Source: CAYSLA01 sp964431685
GTDB lineage: Bacteria > Armatimonadota > UBA5829
Direction of reading: 5' to 3'
NCBI GenBank assembly: GCA_964431685.1
Contig: CAYSLA010000028.1
Location: forward strand, 1 to 28,565
DNA length: 28,565 nt
In this document: piece after piece, positions 15,156 through 22,056 of the stretch
Layout: every line of letters starts with the position of its first letter
Numbering within the stretch: position 1 is the first letter of the stretch
Position numbers and translations under genes: made by a program
The notes under the pieces: model-generated
What the model was told of the DNA's origin: nothing
What the model saw: only the letters and a program-made list of their open reading frames with translations
Database searches by the model: none

Positions 15156-16500
15156 TGTTCTCAGGGAAGTAACTGGAGACTCTCCCTATTCAGGTAGGCT
15201 GTTTCTGGTGGGCGGGGTCGTCCGCGATGAGATTCTCTTCGGATCGCACGGAGAGGATGTTGACATCGTGCTTGAAGGCGATGCCGCCGAGCTTGCCAGG
15301 TTTCTGCACGCTTCGGGAATAACCGACCACGCACCTGTGACATATCCCAAGTATGGCACTGCGATGGTGTCGATTGCTGGCAGGAGAGTGGAGATAGTTG
15401 GCGCCCGCTGTGAATCCTACGACCGGGGCAGCCGCAAGCCGGCCACAACCTGCGGAACGCTGGAAGAAGACATCTTCCGCCGGGATTTCACCATAAACAC
15501 CCTCACGAAGAACCTTCACACGGGGGAGTTGCGCGACATCACTGGCAGCGGACTCGCCGACCTCAAAGCCGGCATCATACGCACGCCCCTTGATCCTGTC
15601 AAGACTTTCGATGATGATCCTTTGAGAATGATGCGAGCGGTGAAGTTCGCCTGCAGGTTCAATTTCGAGATCGAGCCAGGTACTATGCGAGGGATCCGGT
15701 GCAGAGCTGAGCGTTTGGCTATCGTCAGCTCCGAGCGCACAAGAGACGAGTTCACCAAGGTTCTGATGGACGCCAACTTCCGCCGCGGCATGGAGCTGTT
15801 CCGGGAGACCGGGCTACTCGCTCAGTTCGCTCCTGAGCTCGAAAGCATGCACAGTGTTACACAAAATGATTATCACATCCACGATGTATGGTATCACACA
15901 TTAGGAGTAGTTGAATCGATTCAGCCTGAGCAGGGAGTGGTGTTGCGGCTTGCGGCGCTGTTTCACGACGTCGGAAAACCCACTACGCGGACCGTTGATG
16001 TGAATGGGCGAGTTCATTTCTATGAGCATCAGAAGGTCGGCGCCGAGATGGCTTCGGGTGTGATGCGGAGACTGCGGTTCGCCAACCACGAGGTTGACGA
16101 GGTTGCTTTTCTCATCCTGCATCATCTGCGTGTTGGGGAGTATGATGAGAACTGGACCGATACTGCGGTGCGCCGTCTGCTGCGAGATTGCGGCGACCAT
16201 CTTGAAGACTTGATAGCGCTTACCGAGGCTGATAAGTCGGCGTCCAATCTGCAGATGCCGAGTGTGGACATTGCTTCGCTAAGGGCGAGGATAGATCGAG
16301 TGAACGCCGGGCTGGTCGGCGGCATCCGAAGTCCGCTGAGCGGCAAAGAGATCATGAAGATTGCGGGGATGCGGCAGGGCGCCACGGTCGGTGCGGCAAA
16401 GGCGTTTCTGGAGAACAAGGTTGTCGAAGGAGCACTTCGTCCCGATGACAAGGAGAGGGCCGCGGAACTGGTGAGAACGGAGTTTGGGCGAACCCGATAG
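15142..16500 (+). CDS. cca: CCA tRNA nucleotidyltransferase / poly(A) polymerase family with HD domain
   Basis: A 452-aa class II nucleotidyltransferase. The head domain shows LVGGVVRDEIL (nucleotide-binding G-G-x-V-R-D), DVDIVLEG (catalytic carboxylates), RRDFTINTL and DPLRMMRAVKFACRF. These are followed by the neck/body (RTRDEFTKVLM) and an HD domain (LFHDVGKP near residue 275, EHQKVGAEMA, ILHHLR). The combination is typical of CCA-adding enzymes with an HD phosphohydrolase domain, and of close A-adding or poly(A) polymerase relatives. It adds or repairs the 3' CCA of tRNAs. The tRNA-Met in this window already encodes CCA, so repair is a plausible role. It is coupled to the translin gene by a 14-base overlap. 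A repeat cluster follows. Confidence 0.88.
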   Translation: MEALDVLREVTGDSPYSGRLFLVGGVVRDEILFGSHGEDVDIVLEGDAAELARFLHASGITDHAPVTYPKYGTAMVSIAGRRVEIVGARCESYDRGSRKPATTCGTLEEDIFRRDFTINTLTKNLHTGELRDITGSGLADLKAGIIRTPLDPVKTFDDDPLRMMRAVKFACRFNFEIEPGTMRGIRCRAERLAIVSSERTRDEFTKVLMDANFRRGMELFRETGLLAQFAPELESMHSVTQNDYHIHDVWYHTLGVVESIQPEQGVVLRLAALFHDVGKPTTRTVDVNGRVHFYEHQKVGAEMASGVMRRLRFANHEVDEVAFLILHHLRVGEYDENWTDTAVRRLLRDCGDHLEDLIALTEADKSASNLQMPSVDIASLRARIDRVNAGLVGGIRSPLSGKEIMKIAGMRQGATVGAAKAFLENKVVEGALRPDDKERAAELVRTEFGRTR

Positions 16501-16517
16501 GGCGCGTATTGACCCTC

Positions 16518-16578
16518 TATGCTTCGCGGACGTTTGTCCCGAAGCTGATTGCAGCAGGTCTTTGGGGCACGCGCCCAC
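16518..16578 (+). repeat. REP-like repeat family A, copy 2
   Basis: Core 16518-16545 is identical to the core at 10839 and forms a 10-bp stem with a single bulged C and a GTTT loop. The next 33 bp (TGATTGCAGCAGG, then TCTTTGGGGCAC) is nearly the same as in copy 3, which starts exactly 100 bp later. Confidence 0.85.
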
Positions 16579-16584
16579 AGAAAT

Positions 16585-16604
16585 GCCCGACAGGAGTGTC
16601 GGGC
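16585..16604. repeat. Perfect 8-bp hairpin repeat (GCCCGACA type)
   Basis: GCCCGACA, loop GGAG, TGTCGGGC. It lies between copies 2 and 3 of repeat family A and is a separate REP-like palindrome. Confidence 0.65.
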
Positions 16605-16617
16605 CTACCGTGTATTC

Positions 16618-16675
16618 TATGCTTCGCGGACGTTTGTCCCGAAGCTGATTGCAGCAGGTCTTTGGGGCACGCGCC
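16618..16675 (+). repeat. REP-like repeat family A, copy 3
   Basis: Core 16618-16645 plus tail 16646-16675 are identical to copy 2 up to GGGGCACGCGCC, after which the two copies diverge. Together copies 2 and 3 make an imperfect 100-bp tandem array between the cca-type gene and rpoN. Confidence 0.85.
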
Positions 16676-16703
16676 GTCCCATCGACGGGGGACGAATCGT
16701 AGG

Positions 16704-16723
16704 GGCAGACCTGTGTGTCTGCC
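16704..16723. repeat. Hairpin repeat GGCAGAC/GTCTGCC upstream of rpoN
   Basis: GGCAGAC, loop CTGTGT, GTCTGCC. It ends 7 bases before the AGGAG of rpoN, so on an mRNA it could influence initiation. It is the third hairpin type in this 240-bp gap. Confidence 0.55.
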
Positions 16724-16741
16724 AGGTGTGAGGAGTGAGTC

Positions 16742-18157
16742 GTGGCCATAGAGCAGAATCTAAGGCAAACGCTATCACAGAGAATTGACCCAAAGCTGAT
16801 AATGGCCAACAGCATCCTGCAGTTGGGAGTGCTTGAGCTTCAGCAGGCCATCGAGCAGGAACTGGAGGAGAACCCGGCAATCGAGAAGCCGGACGACGAC
16901 CCGTGCCAGAACTGCGAGCAGCCCGCTGGGTCGTGCAGCGACTGCCAGTTCCGCAAGACCACAGTATACTCCGATACGCCTGATCTGCAGCTTGCCGACT
17001 TTGAGCACGGCGTCGACTTTGCCGCGGACCGCGACGACCCGGAGTCGGATTTCCTGTCCAACATCAGCGCCCAGGTATCCATGCAGGATCACCTGCTCTC
17101 CAGCCTGCGTGCCGCCGTGCCCGTCGATCAATTCCAAATTGGTGAACACATAGTATCCAGCATAAATGACTCCGGGTATTTTGAGGGCACAGTAGAGGAT
17201 ATCGCTCTGGATCTGGGCAAGGATCCGTCCGAGATCGAATCGGTGCTTGCCATCATCCAGACGCTCGACCCGCCGGGAATTGCGGCGCGGGACATACGCG
17301 AATGTCTCAGAATCCAGCTCGAACGCCTGGCCGAAGAGGGCGCTGGAAACGCGGTTGCACTGGCGATGGTGCGTAACTACTGGGATGACATGCTGGCTGG
17401 CCGGTTTGGCCGGATTGCTCGCCGCCTCCACGTAAGCTCCAAAGACGTTGCGAACGCGGTGGAGTTTGTGCGGGTGCGGCTGAATCCCTATCCGGGCAGT
17501 TGCTTCAGGCCGCCGTTTGTGGGTCAGGCGGCCGCTGACAGCGCCACTCTGACCCCTGATGCTATTGTTCGTCGGACCGCCGGTGGGTATGAGGTAGAGG
17601 TTGTCGGCTACGACCAGATATCGCTGGCAATAAGCCCGAAGTACCTCGCCCTCTACGACGAGATGAGGCGCAATCCGGAGGGAAAGTACTCCAAAGAGGA
17701 ACGAGAGCACGTGTTTGGGATGGTGGAGAGAGCAGACTTGTTCATCCGCAGCCTGAACGAGCGCAGGCGGACACTGCGGGACATAACCCGAGCTGTCGTG
17801 GAGTATCAGCAAGGCTATGTGGAGACCGGTTCCCAGGGCTTCCTCAGGCCGCTGACACGAACCACGGTCGCCGGAATCCTGGGAATACACCAGTCAACCG
17901 TCAGCCGGGCGACTGCCAACAAGTTTGTGCAGCTTCCCAGTGAGGAGATCATCCCCTATGACCATCTCTTCGGCGGCAGCACCAACGTGAAGACTCTTAT
18001 AAAGGACCTTATCGACAACGAAGACAAGACAGACCCTCTCTCTGACCAGGCTATTGCCGACATTCTGAACCAGCAGGGCTATGACGTGGCCAGGCGGACT
18101 GTGGTCAAGTACCGGGAGGCTCAGCGCATTCTGTCTTCAAGAAAGCGGAGACAGTAA
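16742..18157 (+). CDS. rpoN: RNA polymerase sigma-54 factor
   Basis: A 471-aa protein from GTG 16742 (AGGAG at 16731-16735). Region I is clear (QNLRQTLSQRIDPKLIMANSILQLGVLELQQAIEQELEENPAIE). The core-binding region follows (SDFLSNISAQVSMQDHLLSSL and later GIAARDIRECLRIQLERL). The DNA-binding part has the HTH (TTVAGILGIHQSTVSRATANKFVQLPSEEIIPYDHLF) and the RpoN box ARRTVVKYREAQ near the C-terminus. It directs transcription from -24/-12 promoters and needs an AAA+ activator, none of which is encoded here. Unusual: four cysteines (55, 58, 65, 68) form a C-x2-C-x6-C-x2-C knuckle right after region I, where an acidic linker is usual. pepA follows 2 bases downstream. Confidence 0.95.
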   Translation: MAIEQNLRQTLSQRIDPKLIMANSILQLGVLELQQAIEQELEENPAIEKPDDDPCQNCEQPAGSCSDCQFRKTTVYSDTPDLQLADFEHGVDFAADRDDPESDFLSNISAQVSMQDHLLSSLRAAVPVDQFQIGEHIVSSINDSGYFEGTVEDIALDLGKDPSEIESVLAIIQTLDPPGIAARDIRECLRIQLERLAEEGAGNAVALAMVRNYWDDMLAGRFGRIARRLHVSSKDVANAVEFVRVRLNPYPGSCFRPPFVGQAAADSATLTPDAIVRRTAGGYEVEVVGYDQISLAISPKYLALYDEMRRNPEGKYSKEEREHVFGMVERADLFIRSLNERRRTLRDITRAVVEYQQGYVETGSQGFLRPLTRTTVAGILGIHQSTVSRATANKFVQLPSEEIIPYDHLFGGSTNVKTLIKDLIDNEDKTDPLSDQAIADILNQQGYDVARRTVVKYREAQRILSSRKRRQ

Positions 18158-18159
18158 GC

Positions 18160-19635
18160 ATGGTTGACTATCGGTTCTCGACGGAAGACGCATCGACCTT
18201 TCCCTGCGATGCGTTGATTATCTGGGCGTGCAAGGATGAATCAACACATTCCGAGGTCTATGGGGCCGTGGACCGTGCTCTGGGCGGTGTGCTGGATGCC
18301 ACCGTGGCCGAAGAGGAGTTCGGCCTCGGGGCGGGCGAGACAATGCTTGTTCGCACTCTGGGGCGTTTGCCTGCCGCCAGGATCGTGCTGTGCGGGCTGG
18401 GCAAGACCTCCGAGTTGTGCCCGGGCACGCTCACAAAGGCCGTGGCAACTGCCGCCAGAAGACTGCAGAGATTGCGGGTCAAGAGCATTGCTATATGCGC
18501 GCCAGACGCGGACTCGATGCAGTTTCCGAACGCAGTGCGGTCGATTGTGCTGGGGGTGGGCTACGGCATCTACGAGCACATCAGACTTAAGCGAGAGAAC
18601 GTAAAGCCCAACACGCTGGAGTCTGTCACCATATTAGGTGGTTTGGCAGACGCTGAGGCTCAGGCTGCTGCTGCGCGGGCGGAGATGGTGGTGGACTGCG
18701 TCTGCCGCGCGCGAGACCTTGCCAACGAGCCCTCCAATGTAGTAACTCCCGAGCATCTTGCTGAGGTTGCGCAGGAGATTGCCGGCGAATTCGGTATGCA
18801 GTTGGAGATCAAGGATCGCGTCGGCATCGAATCCGCTGGGATGAACCTGCTCGCAGCGGTTGCACGCGGGACCTCAGTTGAGCCTCGGTTCATCGATCTG
18901 CGATACTCGTCGCCGGGCGCATCCAGAACCATCGCTCTCATTGGTAAAGGCATCACCTTTGACACCGGCGGTTACTCGCTCAAGTCGCAAGACCATATGT
19001 ATGGGATGAAAGACGACATGTCGGGTGCGGCCGCGGTGCTGATGGCGATGCGCGCCGTGGGGCTCGCAAAGCCGGACGTTAACGTTATAGCGCTAATCCC
19101 CGCGACTGAAAACGCCATTGGGTCTCGCGCCATTCATCCGGGCGATGTGTTCGAGTCGCTTGGAGGCAAGACTGTAGAGGTGAACAACACCGACGCAGAG
19201 GGGCGACTCGTGATTGTCGACGCGGTCGCATACGCTCGCGCTCTCAAGGTAGACGAGATCATAGACCTTGCTACCCTCACCGGAGCCTGCAGCATCGCGC
19301 TTGGTCACTTAATGTCCGGCCTGTTCTCCAACAGCCCAGACCTTACCGCCCGACTCCTCGCGGCCAGTGAAAAAGCCGCTGAACCGCTCTGGCAGCTTCC
19401 GCTCAACGCCGACTACAAGTCAGAGCTGCGCAGCAGCACGGCAGACTTGAAGAACTCCGGTGGGCGTTACGGCGCGGCCATCAACGGTGCGCTGTTCATC
19501 GAGAGCTTCGTCGGTGACACGCCCTGGGCGCACATCGACCTGTCAGCAGCCACCGCCGACAAAGATACCCCGCTCGCTCGCAAAGGCAGCACCGGCGCCG
19601 GCACCGGCACACTGATCGAGTATCTGTTGGGGTGA
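18160..19635 (+). CDS. pepA: Leucyl aminopeptidase, M17 family
   Basis: A 491-aa protein, the usual M17 length. The catalytic domain shows IGKGITFDTGGYSLKS, MYGMKDDMSGAAAV (metal and active-site Lys/Asp residues), NNTDAEGRLVIVDAVAYA (family signature, residues about 342-356), LATLTGACSIALG and KNSGGRYGAAINGALFIESF, ending with WAHIDLSAATADKD. The N-terminal domain is divergent, as in many PepA proteins. It is a di-metal cytoplasmic exopeptidase; in some bacteria PepA also binds DNA, but nothing here shows that. It starts 2 bases after the rpoN stop, with a GGAG inside the rpoN 3' end, so the two are co-transcribed. Confidence 0.94.
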   Translation: MVDYRFSTEDASTFPCDALIIWACKDESTHSEVYGAVDRALGGVLDATVAEEEFGLGAGETMLVRTLGRLPAARIVLCGLGKTSELCPGTLTKAVATAARRLQRLRVKSIAICAPDADSMQFPNAVRSIVLGVGYGIYEHIRLKRENVKPNTLESVTILGGLADAEAQAAAARAEMVVDCVCRARDLANEPSNVVTPEHLAEVAQEIAGEFGMQLEIKDRVGIESAGMNLLAAVARGTSVEPRFIDLRYSSPGASRTIALIGKGITFDTGGYSLKSQDHMYGMKDDMSGAAAVLMAMRAVGLAKPDVNVIALIPATENAIGSRAIHPGDVFESLGGKTVEVNNTDAEGRLVIVDAVAYARALKVDEIIDLATLTGACSIALGHLMSGLFSNSPDLTARLLAASEKAAEPLWQLPLNADYKSELRSSTADLKNSGGRYGAAINGALFIESFVGDTPWAHIDLSAATADKDTPLARKGSTGAGTGTLIEYLLG

Positions 19636-19677
19636 GATTCGCAGCCTACGTAGACGAGCTAGTGCTTACTTGCATTT

Positions 19678-20072
19678 CGGTGTTTCGGGATTTGAGGGTT
19701 GGGTAGCCTGGATGTGCGATAACTGGTTGGGTGTAGACCCAACCCGGAAATCCCGAAACGAACCCACGTCCCATCACAGCATCATAGGCTCCAGTCTTAG
19801 TACCGCGCCTCCCCGTGCGCCTCAGAGATGTCGTCACACACCACTTGATGCACACCCGGCCTGTTCAGCACGGGTAGCCGCTTAGTAAATGTTGCGGTGA
19901 TATAGTAGTATGACGCTACTAAGTCGATGTTCTTGCACTTCATTCGTTGATCCTGCTCCGGTGCGCTTTGCTCTTCGCAGTAGCCGCAGTTCGTTTCGGG
20001 GTTTGCGGAGCGGCCGGCCACTTAGTGGTGCCATGCCTACATTGTGCTCGCTCCTCAAATCCCGAAACACCG
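19678..20072. repeat. 395-bp palindromic composite repeat with 20-bp perfect terminal inverted repeats
   Basis: Left end 19678-19697 (CGGTGTTTCGGGATTTGAGG) is the exact reverse complement of 20053-20072. Internally 19748-19763 (AAATCCCGAAACGAAC) pairs with 19989-20004 with one mismatch. The element therefore consists of two hairpin units in inverted orientation: 19678-19759, with an inner hairpin GGTTGGGT-gtag-ACCCAACC at 19725-19744, and 19993-20072, whose 20-bp arms match at 18 positions. They flank a ~230-bp spacer. The spacer has a further 7-bp inverted repeat (CTTAGTA 19881-19887 / TACTAAG 19917-19923). The reading frames inside are short and unconvincing. It resembles a MITE or a BIME-like pair of REPs. 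Confidence 0.75.
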
Positions 20073-20113
20073 GCAGATGACATGTACGTCCCGTGTGACA
20101 AGCAACCTTGGCG

Positions 20114-20143
20114 TTGCGCGTTCGGGAGGCAGACTTGTATAAT
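20114..20143 (+). promoter_or_regulatory. Sigma-70-type promoter for the Gfo/Idh/MocA oxidoreductase gene
   Basis: -10 TATAAT at 20138-20143 with -35 TTGCGC at 20114-20119 (18-base spacer). Transcription would start near 20150, giving a leader of about 120 nt that contains the hairpin repeat at 20159-20186. Confidence 0.55.
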
Positions 20144-20158
20144 ACGGGTGGTGCATAC

Positions 20159-20186
20159 GCTTCGGGACGAAAAGCGGTCCCGAAGC
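20159..20186 (-). repeat. REP-like repeat family A, variant copy 4 (inverted)
   Basis: GCTTCGGGAC, 8-base loop, GTCCCGAAGC: a perfect 10-bp stem followed by ATA. It aligns with the reverse complement of the family A core, differing mainly in the loop and the missing bulge. It lies in the predicted 5' leader of the oxidoreductase mRNA. Confidence 0.65.
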
Positions 20187-20272
20187 ATAGTCGGGTAGAC
20201 AGTGTCGCACGGCCAGCGTGCTATCAACAGGGGGCCGTTAGATAGAAATCAACTCTGGGAGAAACTCACACC

Positions 20273-21322
20273 ATGACGAACATTGGGATAATAGGCTGCG
20301 GCGGAATGGCTAATGGTCACGCCGACGCTTTCAACGAGATAGAAGACTGCAGGGTCACGGCGTGCTGCGACATCGTTCCGGGTCGGGCGAAGGAGTTCGC
20401 CGAGAAACACGACATCCCTGGCGTGTACGAAGATATAGCGAGGATGTTCGATAGCGAGCAATTGGACGGTGTTTCCATAGTGACACCCGATAATGCGCAC
20501 AAGACCCCTGCCCTGATGGCTATCGAGAATGGTGTGCACGTGATGTGCGAGAAGCCGCTGGCCCCTAACCTGGCCGACGCTCGCGAGATGGCTGACGCGG
20601 CGAAGAAGAAAGGCCTGATTACGGCGGTCAACTTCACAAAGCGCAACATTCCGGCCACTCAGAAAGCCGCTGAGATGGTGGCATCGGGCGCTATCGGAAG
20701 AGTAATGCATGTGGAATGCAGCTATCTGCAAAGCTGGCTGGTGTCCCACGCCTGGGGCGACTGGCATACACACGAAGCCTGGCTGTGGAGACTCAGCACA
20801 GCACACGGAAGCGCCGGATGCCTGGGCGACATCGGGGTGCACATATTCGACATGGCCGCGTTTATTGTGGGCGAAATCGCCGAGTTGACCGCCGACCTGA
20901 AGACCTTCGACAAAGGCGTTGACCGGGTTGGAGACTATGTCTTCGACGCCAACGACAGCGTGACATCCACCCTGAGATTTGCGAATGGTGCAATGGGTGT
21001 GCTTCACTGTTCGCGCTGGGCAACCGGGATAACCAACACCGAGGCAATGAGAGTCTTTGGAGACAAAGGCGCTTTGGACCTGAGCCTGACCAGACCCGCG
21101 CCGGACGCCCTGACCGCTTGCCTCGGAGATGATGTCCACACAGATGTCTGGAAGCCCGTAGAATGCCCTCAGACTCCCAGCACCTACGCACGGTTTGTTG
21201 AAAGCATACGAACAGGTGTGCAAGGCCAGACGAGTTTTGATACTGGGGTCGAGGTGCAGACGTACATCGACAGATGTTTCCTATCGGCACAGCAGGGCAG
21301 CGCATTTGTGAAGGCGAGGTAG
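20273..21322 (+). CDS. Gfo/Idh/MocA family NAD(P)-dependent oxidoreductase
   Basis: A 349-aa protein with GGGAG 11 bases before the ATG. The N-terminal Rossmann fold has NIGIIGCGGMANGHADAF. VIVTP-like (VSIVTPDNAH) and the signature MCEKPLAPNLADAREM follow, where the Lys of E-K-P is the conserved catalytic/cofactor residue. The C-terminal domain has GCLGDIGVHIFDMAAFIVG with the usual Asp and His. These enzymes oxidise or epimerise sugars, inositol or related hydroxyl substrates; the substrate cannot be assigned. No signal peptide, so cytoplasmic. It is monocistronic, and its stop is convergent with that of tatC, with 7 bases between them. Confidence 0.92.
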   Translation: MTNIGIIGCGGMANGHADAFNEIEDCRVTACCDIVPGRAKEFAEKHDIPGVYEDIARMFDSEQLDGVSIVTPDNAHKTPALMAIENGVHVMCEKPLAPNLADAREMADAAKKKGLITAVNFTKRNIPATQKAAEMVASGAIGRVMHVECSYLQSWLVSHAWGDWHTHEAWLWRLSTAHGSAGCLGDIGVHIFDMAAFIVGEIAELTADLKTFDKGVDRVGDYVFDANDSVTSTLRFANGAMGVLHCSRWATGITNTEAMRVFGDKGALDLSLTRPAPDALTACLGDDVHTDVWKPVECPQTPSTYARFVESIRTGVQGQTSFDTGVEVQTYIDRCFLSAQQGSAFVKAR

Positions 21323-21336
21323 ACGAGGGCTACCTC
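21316..21336. terminator. Hairpin spanning both stop codons of convergent genes
   Basis: GAGGTAG (21316-21322) pairs with CTACCTC (21330-21336) around ACGAGGG. Each arm contains the stop codon of one of the two converging genes. It could act as a bidirectional terminator, but there is no T-tract on either side. Confidence 0.4.
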
Positions 21337-22052
21337 TCGACCATCCGAACCAGCGCGATACTCAGGAAATACAGAACAACAACCGGAACAGCCATAACCA
21401 TCATCGACAACAGGTCGCCGGAGGGAGTGGCAACAGCGGCAACAATGGCTATGATCAACACGGCCACCCGCCACTGGGCAAGCAGCACACGGCTGGTCAC
21501 AAGACCGGTCTTGGCCGCTATAAGCAGCACCACGGGCAGTTCGAAAACCAGTCCGAATGCAAGAAGCATCTTAACGGAGAAAAGCACACTGTCCTGAAGC
21601 GAAGGCCGCAGCTCGGCGCCGCTGGGCGTGTACGCCGCAAACCATTTGAACGCCGCGGGAAGTATGAGAAACCCGATGGCCACTCCACCCGCGAACAGGA
21701 CCACCGCAAGCGGAACCAGGCCGCGTGCGATGCGGACCTCGTCAGCCGCCAGCCCGGGCCTGATAAACCGCCAGACCTCAAAGGATATTCCCGGAATCGC
21801 CAGCGTGAGCCCAGCAACCAGGGATACCTGCACCTGTACCATAAATGCTTCGGGGAACGAGGTTAGTAGAAACGAGCCGCTCTCGGGCAATGCGCGCGTC
21901 ATCGGCCCAACAAGGAAAGCAAGCAGATAGTCATAGCAAAACCAGGCAACGATTGTTCCCGCCGCCTGGTATATTATGCATCGTATGAGTCTGGTGCGCA
22001 GCTCTCCCAGGTGAGCCGCCAGGTCGAGCTTCGTGCTGGATTCCGACGCCAA
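21330..22052 (-). CDS. tatC: Sec-independent protein translocase subunit TatC
   Basis: A 240-aa polytopic membrane protein with the TatC layout: N-terminal HLGELRTRLIRCIIYQ, six predicted membrane helices, FEVWRFIRPGL in the first cytoplasmic loop region, a periplasmic segment (FKWFAAYTPSGAELRPS) and the C-terminal ATPSGDLLSMMVMAVPVVVLYFLSIALV. TatC recognises twin-arginine signal peptides and forms the receptor core of the Tat translocase. The start is TTG at 22052, 4 bases after the stop of the upstream secreted-protein gene, with GAGGAAG inside that gene's end. The two are therefore translationally linked. No tatA/tatB is present in the window. Confidence 0.93.
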   Translation of the reverse strand: MASESSTKLDLAAHLGELRTRLIRCIIYQAAGTIVAWFCYDYLLAFLVGPMTRALPESGSFLLTSFPEAFMVQVQVSLVAGLTLAIPGISFEVWRFIRPGLAADEVRIARGLVPLAVVLFAGGVAIGFLILPAAFKWFAAYTPSGAELRPSLQDSVLFSVKMLLAFGLVFELPVVLLIAAKTGLVTSRVLLAQWRVAVLIIAIVAAVATPSGDLLSMMVMAVPVVVLYFLSIALVRMVER

Positions 22053-22056
22053 CTGG

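Noticed and set aside
16501..16741. Possible CRISPR array suggested by the repeated 28-bp core spaced 100 bp apart.
   Set aside because: Only two units here, the tails are also repeated, other copies are dispersed singly (10839, 20159), and no cas genes are present.
16775..17890. Long (371 aa) minus-strand open frame opposite rpoN.
   Set aside because: rpoN is unmistakable on the plus strand; the antisense product shows no recognisable domain and reflects G+C-biased third positions.
19670..20227. Short open frames (62-95 aa) on both strands in the repeat region.
   Set aside because: They run through inverted repeats, lack Shine-Dalgarno sequences and have no protein-like features.
20249..21223. 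324-aa minus-strand open frame opposite the oxidoreductase.
   Set aside because: The plus-strand protein has full Gfo/Idh/MocA signatures; the antisense frame is a composition shadow.
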